From NCBI GenBank assembly GCA_002305545.1, contig DBRG01000023.1, forward strand, positions 1-64,000: DNA of 64,000 bases, given 5' to 3'. Within the stretch, counting starts at the first letter, position 1. Every line of letters starts with the position of its first letter. The DNA comes from Bacteroidales bacterium UBA1374. Its GTDB lineage: Bacteria; Bacteroidota; Bacteroidia; Bacteroidales; UBA932. Of the stretch, positions 1 through 9,650 are shown one piece after another. The translations under genes were made by a program, and so were the position numbers. The notes under the pieces are model-generated. The model was not told where the DNA came from. It saw nothing but the letters and a program-made list of their open reading frames with translations, and did no database searches.

Positions 1-28
1 GTATTACAAATATAATAAAAAAATCTTT

Positions 29-895
29 TTATGGTACCCACCGGGCTTCAATTATTCTGTTTTTTTCATTCAGATCCCTGTGAACCCGGATCTCCGAATA
101 ACCTGCCTGCTGCAGGAGCCGGCCTGTTTCCCGGCCAAAGTATTCATTGATCTCTGCCATCAGGGTGCCACCGCTGCAAAGGAAGCGGCTCCCCAAAGCG
201 GCCAGTTGCCTGTAATGGATAAGCGGGTCTTTGTCCGGGACAAAAAGTGCGCTATGGGGTTCAAAAGACAATACCCTGCGGGACATACCCTTTTTTTGGC
301 TTTCCGTTACATACGGGGGATTGGAGATAAGCAGACCGACAGCCTGCTTTTCCAGTCCCGCCCCCGCAACGGCTTCTTCCACCCCGGGAATATCGTTTAA
401 GTCTGCAAGGAAAAAATGTACTTCCGCCTGGTTCAGGGCTGCATTCTGTGAAGCTACTTCCAGCGCATCCCGGCTCAGGTCAAAGGCATAAACGTTTGTG
501 ACGGGGCGACCTTTCTTCAGGGCTATGGCCAGGCATCCGCTCCCGGTGCAGGCGTCCAGCACCACGCCGGGGATGTGCCGGGCACGGTCCCACATTTCTT
601 CCGTCTCGGGCCTGGGGATCAGGACCCGCTCATCTACTCCTATGCGGCAATTCCCAAAATGAACAAAGCCCAGGATGTACTGCAGGGGCCTGCCCTGTGT
701 GGCCTGGTCCACCGCTTTAAGCAGTGCTTTTTCCGCTGTTGGCGGGAGTATATGTTCTTCGCGTGTGTGATACCAGTAATTGGGAATCCCCGCAAAATGG
801 GCCAGCAGGGCACTTACCAGGAAACGCAGCTCGGGCTGTTCCAGTGAAGAGGCCAGGCGCTCACGGGCATATGCTTTAAATTCTCTGATGTTCAT
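29..895 (-). CDS. prmC: Release factor glutamine methyltransferase PrmC (HemK)
   Basis: A cytosolic SAM-dependent enzyme that methylates the glutamine of the GGQ motif in peptide-chain release factors. The 288-residue product has the family's RPLQYILG segment (about 69-76), LIPRPETE (92-99), the SAM-binding DACTGSG loop (114-120) and the catalytic NPPY motif (192-195). The N-terminal helical domain is present, so it is full length. It is the last gene of a minus-strand run after PBP1A and Ddl, and its start lies 20 bases inside the end of ddl, suggesting translational coupling. Only 28 AT-rich bases follow it before the window edge. Confidence 0.95.
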   Translation of the reverse strand: MNIREFKAYARERLASSLEQPELRFLVSALLAHFAGIPNYWYHTREEHILPPTAEKALLKAVDQATQGRPLQYILGFVHFGNCRIGVDERVLIPRPETEEMWDRARHIPGVVLDACTGSGCLAIALKKGRPVTNVYAFDLSRDALEVASQNAALNQAEVHFFLADLNDIPGVEEAVAGAGLEKQAVGLLISNPPYVTESQKKGMSRRVLSFEPHSALFVPDKDPLIHYRQLAALGSRFLCSGGTLMAEINEYFGRETGRLLQQAGYSEIRVHRDLNEKNRIIEARWVP

Positions 896-1883
896 CTATG
901 GCAGAACGGATAAGCTGGTCAAGGAACCCGCGCATCGTCATGCCGGCCGCCAGGATCTCCTGGGGTACCAGGCTTTTTTGCGTCATGCCCGGAAGTGTGT
1001 TGACTTCCAGAAAATAGAGGTCCCTCCCGCGCAGGATGTAATCCACCCGGACAACCCCCCTGCACAGGAGTGTATCGTAGATCAACGATGTGGTCTGCTG
1101 GACAAGGCGTGTTATTTCAGGTGTAATGCGTGCCGGGGTGATCTCGGCGGAAGCCCCTTCGTACTTGGCCCTGTAATCGAAAAATTCACATCCGTTGCCG
1201 GGGATGATCTCGGTTACCGGCAGGATAAATTCCTTATCCGCTGTCTTCATGATCCCGTTTGTTACCTCAATCCCCTGAATGAATTCTTCTATCATCACCA
1301 CATGGTCTTCCTTCATGGCGTATTCCACGGCAGGCAGCAGGTGGGCGGCTTCCGACACTTTTGTGACGCCAAAGCTGGAACCTCCGGCCACAGGCTTGAC
1401 AAACCAGGGCATGGGTCCAAGGGCTGCAGCAGCCTGCTGCTCCCACGGTCCGGCCAATGTTTTTTCTGTGATTCGGAACTCCCGCGCCATGTTTATGCCA
1501 TTGCTGCGCAGATACGATTTACAGGCCAGCTTGTCAAAAGCCAGCAGGGCCGTACGCGCCGGGCAACCGGTGTGGGGAATTCCCATCATTTCAAGGTAGG
1601 CTATCAACAGTCCGTCTTCTCCGGGGGTGCCGTGTATCATGAGCACGACCACATCAAATACAATATGCTTTCCTTCCCACTGTACGGTAAATCCGTTCTT
1701 GTCCACGTCGGACGGCTGTGTATCTCTCCCGTTTACCGCCACAAGCCTCCAGCAGGTCTGGCAGATATCTATTTCAAAAACATTCCTATCGGGAGCCAAT
1801 AAATGGGTGGCGATATGTTTTCCGCTTAAGATGGAAATTTCGCGTTCGGAGGAACTGCCTCCATATACCAGGGCAATATTCAT
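876..1883 (-). CDS. ddl: D-alanine--D-alanine ligase
   Basis: An ATP-grasp ligase that makes the D-Ala-D-Ala dipeptide for peptidoglycan precursors in the cytoplasm. The product begins MNIALVYGGSSSEREIS, the usual N-terminal start of the family, so the ATG at 1883 is preferred over an in-frame start 63 bases upstream that would lie inside the PBP1A gene. The length of 335 residues is normal. The ATP-grasp core (WFVKPVAGGSSFG) and the C-terminal FLEVNTLPGMT segment, which holds metal-binding residues, are intact. It starts two bases after the PBP1A stop and overlaps prmC, so the three genes probably form one transcript. Confidence 0.95.
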   Translation of the reverse strand: MNIALVYGGSSSEREISILSGKHIATHLLAPDRNVFEIDICQTCWRLVAVNGRDTQPSDVDKNGFTVQWEGKHIVFDVVVLMIHGTPGEDGLLIAYLEMMGIPHTGCPARTALLAFDKLACKSYLRSNGINMAREFRITEKTLAGPWEQQAAAALGPMPWFVKPVAGGSSFGVTKVSEAAHLLPAVEYAMKEDHVVMIEEFIQGIEVTNGIMKTADKEFILPVTEIIPGNGCEFFDYRAKYEGASAEITPARITPEITRLVQQTTSLIYDTLLCRGVVRVDYILRGRDLYFLEVNTLPGMTQKSLVPQEILAAGMTMRGFLDQLIRSAIDEHQRI

Positions 1884-1885
1884 AA

Positions 1886-4240
1886 TCAATTGAAAAAACC
1901 TTCCGTGCGGCTCTGCTGGTCCATATCCTGGTCGGAGCCGTCGCATTCCAGGGATATGTCAAATCCGGGAGGAGCCACAAACTGGTCTTCCACAGAGAAT
2001 CCTAATGAAGGATCACTCATTACCTTTTTCATAAAGATGCCCCAGATAGGCAGGGCCATATTGGAACCTCCGCCCAGGGCCAGCGATTCAAAATGTACCT
2101 GGCGGTCTTCTGCCCCCACCCAAACCCCGGCTGTAAGCCTTGGGGTAATTCCCATAAACCAGCCGTCTGCCTGATCGTTGGTCGTACCGGTCTTGCCGGC
2201 CACTGCTCCCTGGGGCATGTATAGTGCCCTGATGCGTATGGCCGTTCCCTCGTTGACCACTCCCTGCAACAGGTTCACCATCAGATAGGCCGTACGGTCC
2301 CCTATGGCTTCCCGTTTTCGGGGGCTGAATGCTCCCAGCAGGTTCCCGCTGTTATCCTCTATGCGTGTCACCAGGAAAGGTTCCACGTAAACCCCTTTGT
2401 TTGAGAAGGTATTGTAAGCAGCCACCATTTCATAGAGCCGTAGGTCTGCCGGCCCAAGGCACAGCGACACCACCGGGTCAAGGAAACTCTTGATGCCCAG
2501 CTTATGGCACATGGCCACCATGGCCTGGGGACCGAACTGTTTCATCAGGTAAGCCGAGATGTTGTTGCTGCTTTTGGTCAACCCCCACTTGAGGGTCACC
2601 TTCCTCCCGATCCATTCCGGCTTGTCCACGCTTTCGGGGGTCCAGGTGGTATCGGACAATATGAAGGTCTGGGGAACGTTGACCACCTGGTCGCAGGGTG
2701 TCCAGCCTTCCTGCATGGCAAGGGAATAAAGGAAAGGCTTGATGGTCGAACCCACCTGCCGCCTTCCCTGGCGGGCATTGTCGTACTTGAAATACCGGTA
2801 ATTGGGTCCTCCCACATACGCTTTCACATGGCCCGTTTCCGGCTCCATGGCCATGATGGCGGCACGCAGGAAAGATTTGTAGTACAGGATGGAATCGCGC
2901 GGTGTAAGCAGCGTATCTGTCGCATAAGTCCCGTCCTTGCCGGTCCATGAAAACACCCGCATGGGGGTCTTTGTCCTGAATGCCAGATCTATTTCAGCAT
3001 CGGTAGCACCGTCGGTTTTCATATTACGGTACCGGTCGCTCCACCGGATAGCCTGTTTCATGACAAGGTCACGGATCTCTTCAGGAACATCGTCCGAAAA
3101 GGGCTTGTGTTGCTTATACCTGATCTCACTGTTGAATGTGGGCTGTAGATAGGTGGCCAGATGTTCCTCCACTGCCAGGTTGGCATAGAGTTGCATCCTT
3201 GCATTGATGGTGGTATAGATCTTGAGACCGTCGCGGTCCAGGTCATACCTGGAACCGTCCGGCCTTGTATTTTTATTCAGCCACCCGTATAACGGGTCAT
3301 TTTCCCATAAGTCCAGGTCTTCCTGGTAGTGTTCGTCATAGGTATAATCCGCCGGATCCGGCTTGCCCGCGCTCATCACGCGCCTGAGCATGTCCCTGAA
3401 ATAGGGGGCCAGGCCGGCGTTGTGGTCCTGTGTGGAATAATTCAGCACGATGGGCAGCGCCATGAGCGAATCGGCCTCATGGCGGGAAATGAAGTTGTAT
3501 TTGCGCATCCTGGATATGACGCTATTGCGTCTGCCCAGGGAAGATTCATAATTCAGGACGGGATTGTACCGGGTTGGCTTATTGACCATTCCTACCAGGG
3601 TTGCGGCTTCTTCCAGTGTCAGTTGGGAAGGATGCTTGTCAAAAAAGGTTGCGGAAGCTGCCCGGATCCCATACGCATTGCTCCCGAAAAAAATCGAGTT
3701 CAGGTACATGGTAAGCAGTTCTTCCTTGGTATAGTTGCGTTCCAGCTTGACTGCCGTGATCCATTCTTTCATTTTGATAACCAGCATCTTGAAGGCTGCT
3801 CCGCCTGGGAAATTATACGTAGTGGTGTCACGTGGATACAAGGTTTTGGCTACCTGCTGGGTAAGGGTACTGCCTCCTCCGGAACTGCTTTGCCCCAGTA
3901 ATAAAGACTTCACGGCCACCCGTGCCAGTGCCCGGAAATCAATCCCGGAATGACGGTAAAACCGGATGTCTTCTGTTGCCAGAACAGCGTTTTTCAGGGA
4001 TTCCGACAAGTCTTCGTATTGTACATAGGAGCGGTTCTCTACGTGAAAGGTTGCAATCACAACGCCGTCTTCCGATATCAGCTCCGTAGCCAGGTTGGTT
4101 TGAGGGTTTTCCAGGACGCGGAACGAGGGAATGTTGGTGAACACACCTACCAGTAACAGCATGAGGAAGAATCCGGCGACTGGAACCAAAACAATGATCC
4201 ACAACCACTTGTTGATTTTTTTCTTTGTTGTTTCCTTCAT
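1886..4240 (-). CDS. mrcA: Bifunctional penicillin-binding protein 1A (glycosyltransferase GT51 / transpeptidase)
   Basis: Polymerises lipid II and cross-links peptidoglycan in the periplasm. The 784-residue protein has a short cytoplasmic tail, one membrane anchor (about 13-35), a GT51 domain with EDIRFYRHSG (90-99) and GGSTLTQQVAK (122-132), and a transpeptidase domain with the serine nucleophile in STIK (498-501), the SSN motif near 557 and KTGT (683-686). All catalytic motifs are intact. It heads a cell-wall operon with ddl. A -7 box is visible 20 bases upstream of the ATG at 4240. Confidence 0.95.
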   Translation of the reverse strand: MKETTKKKINKWLWIIVLVPVAGFFLMLLLVGVFTNIPSFRVLENPQTNLATELISEDGVVIATFHVENRSYVQYEDLSESLKNAVLATEDIRFYRHSGIDFRALARVAVKSLLLGQSSSGGGSTLTQQVAKTLYPRDTTTYNFPGGAAFKMLVIKMKEWITAVKLERNYTKEELLTMYLNSIFFGSNAYGIRAASATFFDKHPSQLTLEEAATLVGMVNKPTRYNPVLNYESSLGRRNSVISRMRKYNFISRHEADSLMALPIVLNYSTQDHNAGLAPYFRDMLRRVMSAGKPDPADYTYDEHYQEDLDLWENDPLYGWLNKNTRPDGSRYDLDRDGLKIYTTINARMQLYANLAVEEHLATYLQPTFNSEIRYKQHKPFSDDVPEEIRDLVMKQAIRWSDRYRNMKTDGATDAEIDLAFRTKTPMRVFSWTGKDGTYATDTLLTPRDSILYYKSFLRAAIMAMEPETGHVKAYVGGPNYRYFKYDNARQGRRQVGSTIKPFLYSLAMQEGWTPCDQVVNVPQTFILSDTTWTPESVDKPEWIGRKVTLKWGLTKSSNNISAYLMKQFGPQAMVAMCHKLGIKSFLDPVVSLCLGPADLRLYEMVAAYNTFSNKGVYVEPFLVTRIEDNSGNLLGAFSPRKREAIGDRTAYLMVNLLQGVVNEGTAIRIRALYMPQGAVAGKTGTTNDQADGWFMGITPRLTAGVWVGAEDRQVHFESLALGGGSNMALPIWGIFMKKVMSDPSLGFSVEDQFVAPPGFDISLECDGSDQDMDQQSRTEGFFN

Positions 4241-4260
4241 AAAAGAAATGTGTAGCGTTG

Positions 4261-4268
4261 CAAAATTA
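4261..4268 (-). promoter_or_regulatory. Predicted -7 box for PBP1A-ddl-prmC
   Basis: On the minus strand this reads TAATTTTG, matching the Bacteroidota -7 consensus TAnnTTTG, 20 bases before the PBP1A start. I see no clear TTTG at the -33 position, so support is partial. Confidence 0.45.
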
Positions 4269-4278
4269 CAGATAAATA

Positions 4279-4311
4279 TTTGGAATATACCTCATTTTAT
4301 GGCTTACTTTG
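4279..4311 (+). promoter_or_regulatory. Predicted promoter of topA
   Basis: TTTG at 4279-4282 (-33) and TTACTTTG at 4304-4311 (-7, one mismatch to TAnnTTTG) are separated by 21 bases, within the usual Bacteroidota range. The topA start lies 22 bases further on. Confidence 0.45.
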
Positions 4312-4333
4312 CACCGACTGATTTTGAATGCGT

Positions 4334-6628
4334 ATGGAGAAGAACCTGGTTATTGTTGAATCGCCTGCAAAGGCAAAAACCATTGCCAAGGCGCTGGGAG
4401 ATGGATATCTGGTTACATCAAGTTTTGGGCACATAAGGGATCTGTTAAAGAAAAAACTCGGGATCGACCTGGAAAACGGATTTATTCCCGAATACGTAAT
4501 TCCCCCCGACAAGAAAGAACTGGTCAAGAAACTGACCAAAGCCGCTGCAGAAGCATCGGTGGTCTGGCTGGCATCCGACGATGACCGCGAAGGCGAGGCC
4601 ATAGCATGGCATTTGAAGGAAACACTTAACATCCCCGAAGAAAAGATTCGGCGCATAGCATTTCACGAGATCACTAAAAACGCCATCCTGCAGGCGGTGG
4701 AAAATCCCAGGGATATTGACATGAACCTGGTGATGGCGCAACAGGCCCGTCGCGTTCTGGACCGCCTTGTGGGCTATGAAGTTTCACCTGTGTTGTGGAG
4801 AAAAGTCAAACCCAGGCTTTCTGCCGGAAGGGTCCAGTCCGTGGCCCTTCGCCTTGTGGTCGATCGCGAGCGTGAGATCCTGCAGTTCAAACCTGTCTCT
4901 GCTTTCCGGGTGGAAGGGCTTTTTACCTGCCCGGAAAGAAATACGGAACCGTTCAAGGCAGAACTGGACACCCGCTTCAACACGGAGGAACAGGCAAGGA
5001 AATTCCTGCTTTCATGCGTCGGAGCCGATTATTCCGTTACAGAAATTGAAAAGAAAAGGGGACACAAAACCCCTGCCCCTCCCTTTACCACCTCCACCCT
5101 TCAACAGGAAGCCTCCCGCAAGCTGGGTTTCTCGGTGAGCCAGACCATGAGTGTGGCTCAGCGCCTTTATGAGTCGGGCCGGATAACCTACATGCGTACC
5201 GATTCAACACAGTTATCCAAAATGGCGCTTGCCTCGGCCAAAAAAATCATCTCCGAATCTTTCGGAGCGCAGTACAGCAAGACAAGACAGTACGCCACCC
5301 GCTCCAAAGGGGCCCAGGAGGCCCACGAAGCCATCCGTCCCACTTTTATGGAAGAGACAAAAATTGAAGGGACGGCTACAGAAAAGAAATTGTATGAATT
5401 GATCTGGAAGCGGGCCATTGCTTCGCAAATGGCCGATGCCCAGATAGATAAAACCCAGGTTAAGATCGGGAGCGGAAAAATTGCCAAGAACTTCCTGGCG
5501 ACCGGAGAAGTGGTTGTGTTTGACGGTTTCCTGAAAATGTACCGGGAAGGCTCAGACGATGACCCGGAAAAAAACAATGGGAAACCATCTTCCTCCCTGC
5601 CTTTCCTGGAAAAGGGAGACATTCTGGAAGCCATACAGATACGGGCAATACAGCGTTTTACCCAATGCCCCTTCCGCTATACCGAGGCAAGCCTGGTCAA
5701 GAAGCTGGAGGAACTGGGGATAGGACGCCCCTCCACCTACGCACCCACCATCTCTACCATCATAGAGCGGCAATATGTGACCAAAGGGGACCGTCCCGCC
5801 AAAACAAGAAGCTACGTGGAACTCCGTCTTGAAGGTGATACGGTGAGCCGTGAGGAATGCCAGGAGAATTTCGGGGAAGAACGCAAAAAGCTCTTCCCGG
5901 AAGATATCGGGATCCTGGTCAATGACTTTCTGATTGAACGTTTTCCCAACATCGTGGATTATAACTTTACAGCCAAGGTTGAAGAAGATTTTGACCGCAT
6001 AGCTTCGGGAAAACTGGTCTGGAACAAGATGCTGGATGATTTTTACAGACCGTTCCGCAAAACGCTGGACCAGGCCCTGGAAACGTCGCATCCCGGCAAG
6101 GGAGAAAGATTGCTGGGCAACGATCCCGTGACGGGAAAACCTCTTACGGTCAGATTGGGACGGTATGGCGCCATGGCACAGCTGGGCACAAGTGATGATC
6201 CTGAAAAACGATATGCCGGACTACAGAAAGGTCAACTCCTGGAATCCATAACCCTGGAAGAAGCCCTGCGCCTGTTTACCCTACCGCGTGAGCTGGGCAT
6301 GTATGAAAACCTGCCGGTTGTTGCTTCAAATGGCCGTTTCGGACCTTATGTCAAATGGCAGGGAAAATTCATTTCGCTGCCCAAAACAGATGACCCCTAC
6401 ACAGTTACCCTCCAAAGAAGCATCCAGGTGATAGAGCAGTCCCTGGCACAGGAGTCCAAAAAATACATCCTGGAATTTCCCGAAGACAACATCCGGGTAC
6501 TAAAGGGTCGTTACGGTCCCTATATCAGTCAGAATAAAAAGAATTACAAAATACCCAAGGGGACAGACCCTGAAAGCCTGACCCTGGAGGATTGCAGGAA
6601 GATCATTCAAAATAAAGACAATGAGTGA
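4334..6628 (+). CDS. topA: DNA topoisomerase I
   Basis: Type IA topoisomerase that relaxes negative supercoils. The N-terminal Toprim domain starts at NLVIVESPAKAKT and carries the DDDREGEA metal-binding motif; the active-site tyrosine lies in RITYMRTDS (about residue 286). After the catalytic core the C-terminus has repeated GRFGPYVKW and GRYGPYISQ modules of the TopA C-terminal repeat type, with no cysteine zinc fingers, as is usual in this phylum. I prefer the second ATG (4334), which gives the conserved MEKNLVIVES beginning; an ATG six bases earlier would add two residues. The 3' end overlaps the next gene by 8 bases. Confidence 0.96.
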   Translation: MEKNLVIVESPAKAKTIAKALGDGYLVTSSFGHIRDLLKKKLGIDLENGFIPEYVIPPDKKELVKKLTKAAAEASVVWLASDDDREGEAIAWHLKETLNIPEEKIRRIAFHEITKNAILQAVENPRDIDMNLVMAQQARRVLDRLVGYEVSPVLWRKVKPRLSAGRVQSVALRLVVDREREILQFKPVSAFRVEGLFTCPERNTEPFKAELDTRFNTEEQARKFLLSCVGADYSVTEIEKKRGHKTPAPPFTTSTLQQEASRKLGFSVSQTMSVAQRLYESGRITYMRTDSTQLSKMALASAKKIISESFGAQYSKTRQYATRSKGAQEAHEAIRPTFMEETKIEGTATEKKLYELIWKRAIASQMADAQIDKTQVKIGSGKIAKNFLATGEVVVFDGFLKMYREGSDDDPEKNNGKPSSSLPFLEKGDILEAIQIRAIQRFTQCPFRYTEASLVKKLEELGIGRPSTYAPTISTIIERQYVTKGDRPAKTRSYVELRLEGDTVSREECQENFGEERKKLFPEDIGILVNDFLIERFPNIVDYNFTAKVEEDFDRIASGKLVWNKMLDDFYRPFRKTLDQALETSHPGKGERLLGNDPVTGKPLTVRLGRYGAMAQLGTSDDPEKRYAGLQKGQLLESITLEEALRLFTLPRELGMYENLPVVASNGRFGPYVKWQGKFISLPKTDDPYTVTLQRSIQVIEQSLAQESKKYILEFPEDNIRVLKGRYGPYISQNKKNYKIPKGTDPESLTLEDCRKIIQNKDNE

Positions 6629-7613
6629 AAAACGTTTCCCGCTGGAATCCCTTCATGCAGATGCCCTCTGCCAGGAAATGCCCTCCTGTGGGGCGGTAAT
6701 CGTATTTACAGGCAAAGCCGGAGCGATCCCGGATGAATTGAAATGCCTTTATCCGCAAAGTCATTCCCGTGTTTTTTATATGGAAGACACGATGGAAACC
6801 CGGTTGCCCGGGATTTTGTCTGCCGTGGAGAAATTGCGCGTACCCTGCATAGTCATGCACCCCGGAGACCTGCCGGGCATGGGGGCCTTCCTGCCTTCAG
6901 GTGCCCGTGTAAGCCTTGTATCCCAGGGAACGGAAAATCCCGATCATCTATCAACTCTTCTGGAACAATCCCTCCCGGATTATTTTACCTGGATCGGGTT
7001 TCAGCGGTACCTTGCCAATCCGGCAGTTCTGGAAAAACTATCGGACAATTACATGGAGACACTCCGGCTCGGGGAATTCCGCAAGAACCATCTGATGGCC
7101 GAGCCCCTGCTTCGCGAAGCCTCTCATCATTTCGTTGACATGCGCTGCATGCGACATGCCGATTTTCCTGAAATCAAGCACGGTAATCCTAACGGCCTGT
7201 ACGCCGAGGAAATCTGCACCCTTGCCAGGTACATGGGACTTTCGCATCATTTTCAACTGGCGGTGGTTTATGGCTATCCCTCCGATTGCCGCAAGGGGTC
7301 GCTTACCGCAAAACTTATGGCACAACTCCTCTGGCACGTGACTGAAGGCCTGGCCGTTTCGGTTCAGGAGCATCCCGGGGAAGATGCCGCGTCGTTCCAC
7401 AGGAAAGCCGTTCAGATGGGGGAAGACGGGCAGGAACTTGTTTTTTTACAGTCCCGCAAGAGCGGCAGGTGGTGGATTGAGGTTCCAAATTGTAAGCAAA
7501 GCGGCACTCCCTTTTACATCTCTTGTTCCATCGATGATTACGTGATGGCATGCAAAGGGGAAATCCCCCTGAAATGGTTGTTTTACTACCAGAAGTCTAA
7601 TAATTTTTCATAA
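6621..7613 (+). CDS. Formimidoylglutamase-like ureohydrolase, metal site degenerate
   Basis: A 330-residue protein that resembles the arginase/formimidoylglutamase (ureohydrolase) fold as found beside topA in other Bacteroidota. The conserved stretches are HGNPNGLYAEEICTLARYMGL (about 193-213), matching the family's PNGFYGEE region, and the C-terminal KSGRWWIEVP. The manganese-binding signatures of active ureohydrolases (GGGHD, DxHxD, DxDxxDP) are not recognisable; DMRCMRHADFPE stands where the third would be. It may therefore be catalytically inactive or have another role. It overlaps topA by 8 bases and is probably co-transcribed. The family call rests on remembered family patterns and is moderate in strength. 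Confidence 0.7.
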   Translation: MSEKRFPLESLHADALCQEMPSCGAVIVFTGKAGAIPDELKCLYPQSHSRVFYMEDTMETRLPGILSAVEKLRVPCIVMHPGDLPGMGAFLPSGARVSLVSQGTENPDHLSTLLEQSLPDYFTWIGFQRYLANPAVLEKLSDNYMETLRLGEFRKNHLMAEPLLREASHHFVDMRCMRHADFPEIKHGNPNGLYAEEICTLARYMGLSHHFQLAVVYGYPSDCRKGSLTAKLMAQLLWHVTEGLAVSVQEHPGEDAASFHRKAVQMGEDGQELVFLQSRKSGRWWIEVPNCKQSGTPFYISCSIDDYVMACKGEIPLKWLFYYQKSNNFS

Positions 7614-7637
7614 CTTTACGTCCTAAGAAGAATTATT

Positions 7638-8102
7638 ATGTCAAAGTATCAGATTGATGCCACTGACCACAAGATTTTAGCTTTTCTGGTCAAGAATGCC
7701 CGTATGCCTTTTCTTGAAATCGCCCGTGAATGCAGGGTATCAGGAGCTGCAATTCATCAGCGTGTTAAAAAAATGGAAGCCCTGGGCATTATCACGGGGT
7801 CCCGTCTACTGGTCAAACCCCAGACCCTGGGTTTGAATGTTTGTGCTTTTGTGGGCATTCAGCTTTCTCAGGCCAACCAATACCCAACGGTTATAGAAGC
7901 ACTTAAAGGTATATCGGAAGTTGTTGAGTGCCATTTTGTTACCGGAAAATATGCCTTGTGGCTGAAATTATATTGCCGCGACCACGACCATTTGATGGAG
8001 GTCCTCATTGACATTATCCGGAATATCCCCTCGGTCATACAGACAGAAACGCTGATTTCCCTGGATCAGGCTATAGAGCGTCAGGTTTGGGTAAAACAAT
8101 GA
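7638..8102 (+). CDS. Lrp/AsnC family transcriptional regulator
   Basis: A 154-residue regulator with an N-terminal AsnC-type winged helix-turn-helix (about 8-65, including ILAFLVKNARMPFLEIA and GAAIHQRVKKMEALGI) and a C-terminal RAM ligand-binding and oligomerisation domain (about 72-150). Such proteins respond to amino acids and often control amino-acid metabolism; the ligand cannot be read from the sequence. Its TGA overlaps the ATG of purH (ATGA), so the two are translationally coupled. Confidence 0.93.
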   Translation: MSKYQIDATDHKILAFLVKNARMPFLEIARECRVSGAAIHQRVKKMEALGIITGSRLLVKPQTLGLNVCAFVGIQLSQANQYPTVIEALKGISEVVECHFVTGKYALWLKLYCRDHDHLMEVLIDIIRNIPSVIQTETLISLDQAIERQVWVKQ

Positions 8103-9640
8103 CAAACAATCTTAGGAACATACCAATACGCACAGCCCTCATATCGGTATACCATAAAGAGGGATTGGCCCCGGTCATTGGTGAGCTGGCCAGGGCAGGG
8201 GCGCAATTGATCGCTACCGGAGGCACATTGGAATACATCAGGAGCCTGGTGGCCGGCGGCACGGCCGTGGAAGACCTTACCGGCTATCCTTCCATCCTGG
8301 GCGGACGCGTTAAAACGCTGCACCCAAAAATATTCGGAGGTATCCTCGGCAGGAGGGATGTCCCCGCCGACAAGGCCGATATGGAACAGTGGGAAATCCC
8401 CCCTGTGGACCTTGTGCTGGTTGACCTGTATCCTTTCAACGAGACAGTCGCTTCCGGGGCTTCACATGCCGATATCATAGAAAAGATAGACATAGGGGGC
8501 ATATCACTCATTCGCGCTGCTGCCAAGAATTACCGCGACGTGGTGGTGGTGGCTGACCGGTCCCTCTACCCGGAATTCCTGGCCCTGCTTCAATCTCAGC
8601 AATGCCATACAACGCTCAGTGACCGCATGTATTTTGCCACCCAGGCATTCAAGATCAGCTCCCATTACGACACGGCCATATTCCGGTATTTCAACCGGGA
8701 CATAGACCTGCCCGCCTTCAGTCACAGCCTTCTGGAAACGCCCGTATCTTTACGTTACGGAGAAAATCCGCACCAGAACGCCGTGTTTTTTGGACATAAT
8801 GAGAGTCTTCCACGCAAACTGCACGGAAAGGATATCTCCTATAACAACCTGCTGGACATAGAAGCAGCCCTGAGGCTGATTCAGGACTTTACCGACCCCT
8901 CCATTGCCATTCTCAAGCACAACAACGCTTGCGGATGTGCCTCCAGCCAGGACCTGGAACAAGCCTGGGAACGCGCACTAAAGGCAGACCCGGCAAGCGC
9001 TTTTGGCGGGATCATTGTGATGAACCGTCCCCTTTCCGGTGTCCTGGCACAGGAAATGGACAAGCTGTTCTTTGAGGTGATCATGGCTCCGTCTTACGAC
9101 CCCGGAGCACTTGAGATACTCAAAAGCAGGAAAAACCGCATCATCCTGGCTTATGACCAACAAGCCAGTTTGCCGGAAAAAGAATTCAGGTCCCTCTTTG
9201 ACGGGGTAGTTGTGCAGGACAGGGACACCCTGGTGGAAGACCCCGCTTCTTTTACACAGGTTACCCGCAAGTCCCCTACCAAAGCACAGGTGGCAGATCT
9301 GGTGTTTGCCAACAAACTGGTCAAACACACCAAATCAAATGCCATTGTGCTGGCAGCCAACGGGATGCTGCTTGCCAGCGGGATGGGGCAAACCTCCCGG
9401 GTAGATGCCCTGAAACATGCCATAGAAAAAGCCCGGGAAAACAACCTGTCCCTGAAAGAGGCCGTAATGGCTTCCGACGCATTTTTCCCGTTTCCCGATT
9501 GTGTAGAACTCGCCCATAAGGCAGGCATAACAGCCGTAATCCAGCCGGGCGGCTCCATCAAGGATCAGTTAAGTATAGATTATTGTAACACCAACAACAT
9601 GGCTATGGTCTTCACCGGCATACGCCATTTCAAACATTAG
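8099..9640 (+). CDS. purH: Bifunctional AICAR transformylase / IMP cyclohydrolase
   Basis: Catalyses the last two steps of purine synthesis from AICAR to IMP. The N-terminal MGS-like IMP cyclohydrolase domain has the STGGT-type loop (here LIATGGTL) and GRVKTLHPKI; the large C-terminal transformylase domain contains LRYGENPHQNA and KHNNACGCA. About 513 residues, normal length. The ATG at 8099 overlaps the stop of the Lrp gene; an in-frame start 12 bases upstream is less likely. mreB begins ten bases after its stop, so read-through into the rod-shape operon is possible. Confidence 0.96.
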   Translation: MTNNLRNIPIRTALISVYHKEGLAPVIGELARAGAQLIATGGTLEYIRSLVAGGTAVEDLTGYPSILGGRVKTLHPKIFGGILGRRDVPADKADMEQWEIPPVDLVLVDLYPFNETVASGASHADIIEKIDIGGISLIRAAAKNYRDVVVVADRSLYPEFLALLQSQQCHTTLSDRMYFATQAFKISSHYDTAIFRYFNRDIDLPAFSHSLLETPVSLRYGENPHQNAVFFGHNESLPRKLHGKDISYNNLLDIEAALRLIQDFTDPSIAILKHNNACGCASSQDLEQAWERALKADPASAFGGIIVMNRPLSGVLAQEMDKLFFEVIMAPSYDPGALEILKSRKNRIILAYDQQASLPEKEFRSLFDGVVVQDRDTLVEDPASFTQVTRKSPTKAQVADLVFANKLVKHTKSNAIVLAANGMLLASGMGQTSRVDALKHAIEKARENNLSLKEAVMASDAFFPFPDCVELAHKAGITAVIQPGGSIKDQLSIDYCNTNNMAMVFTGIRHFKH

Positions 9641-9650
9641 CAAAAACCAT

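Noticed and set aside
780..1802. 340-codon plus-strand reading frame
   Set aside because: It lies antisense to ddl and prmC, both clearly conserved genes.
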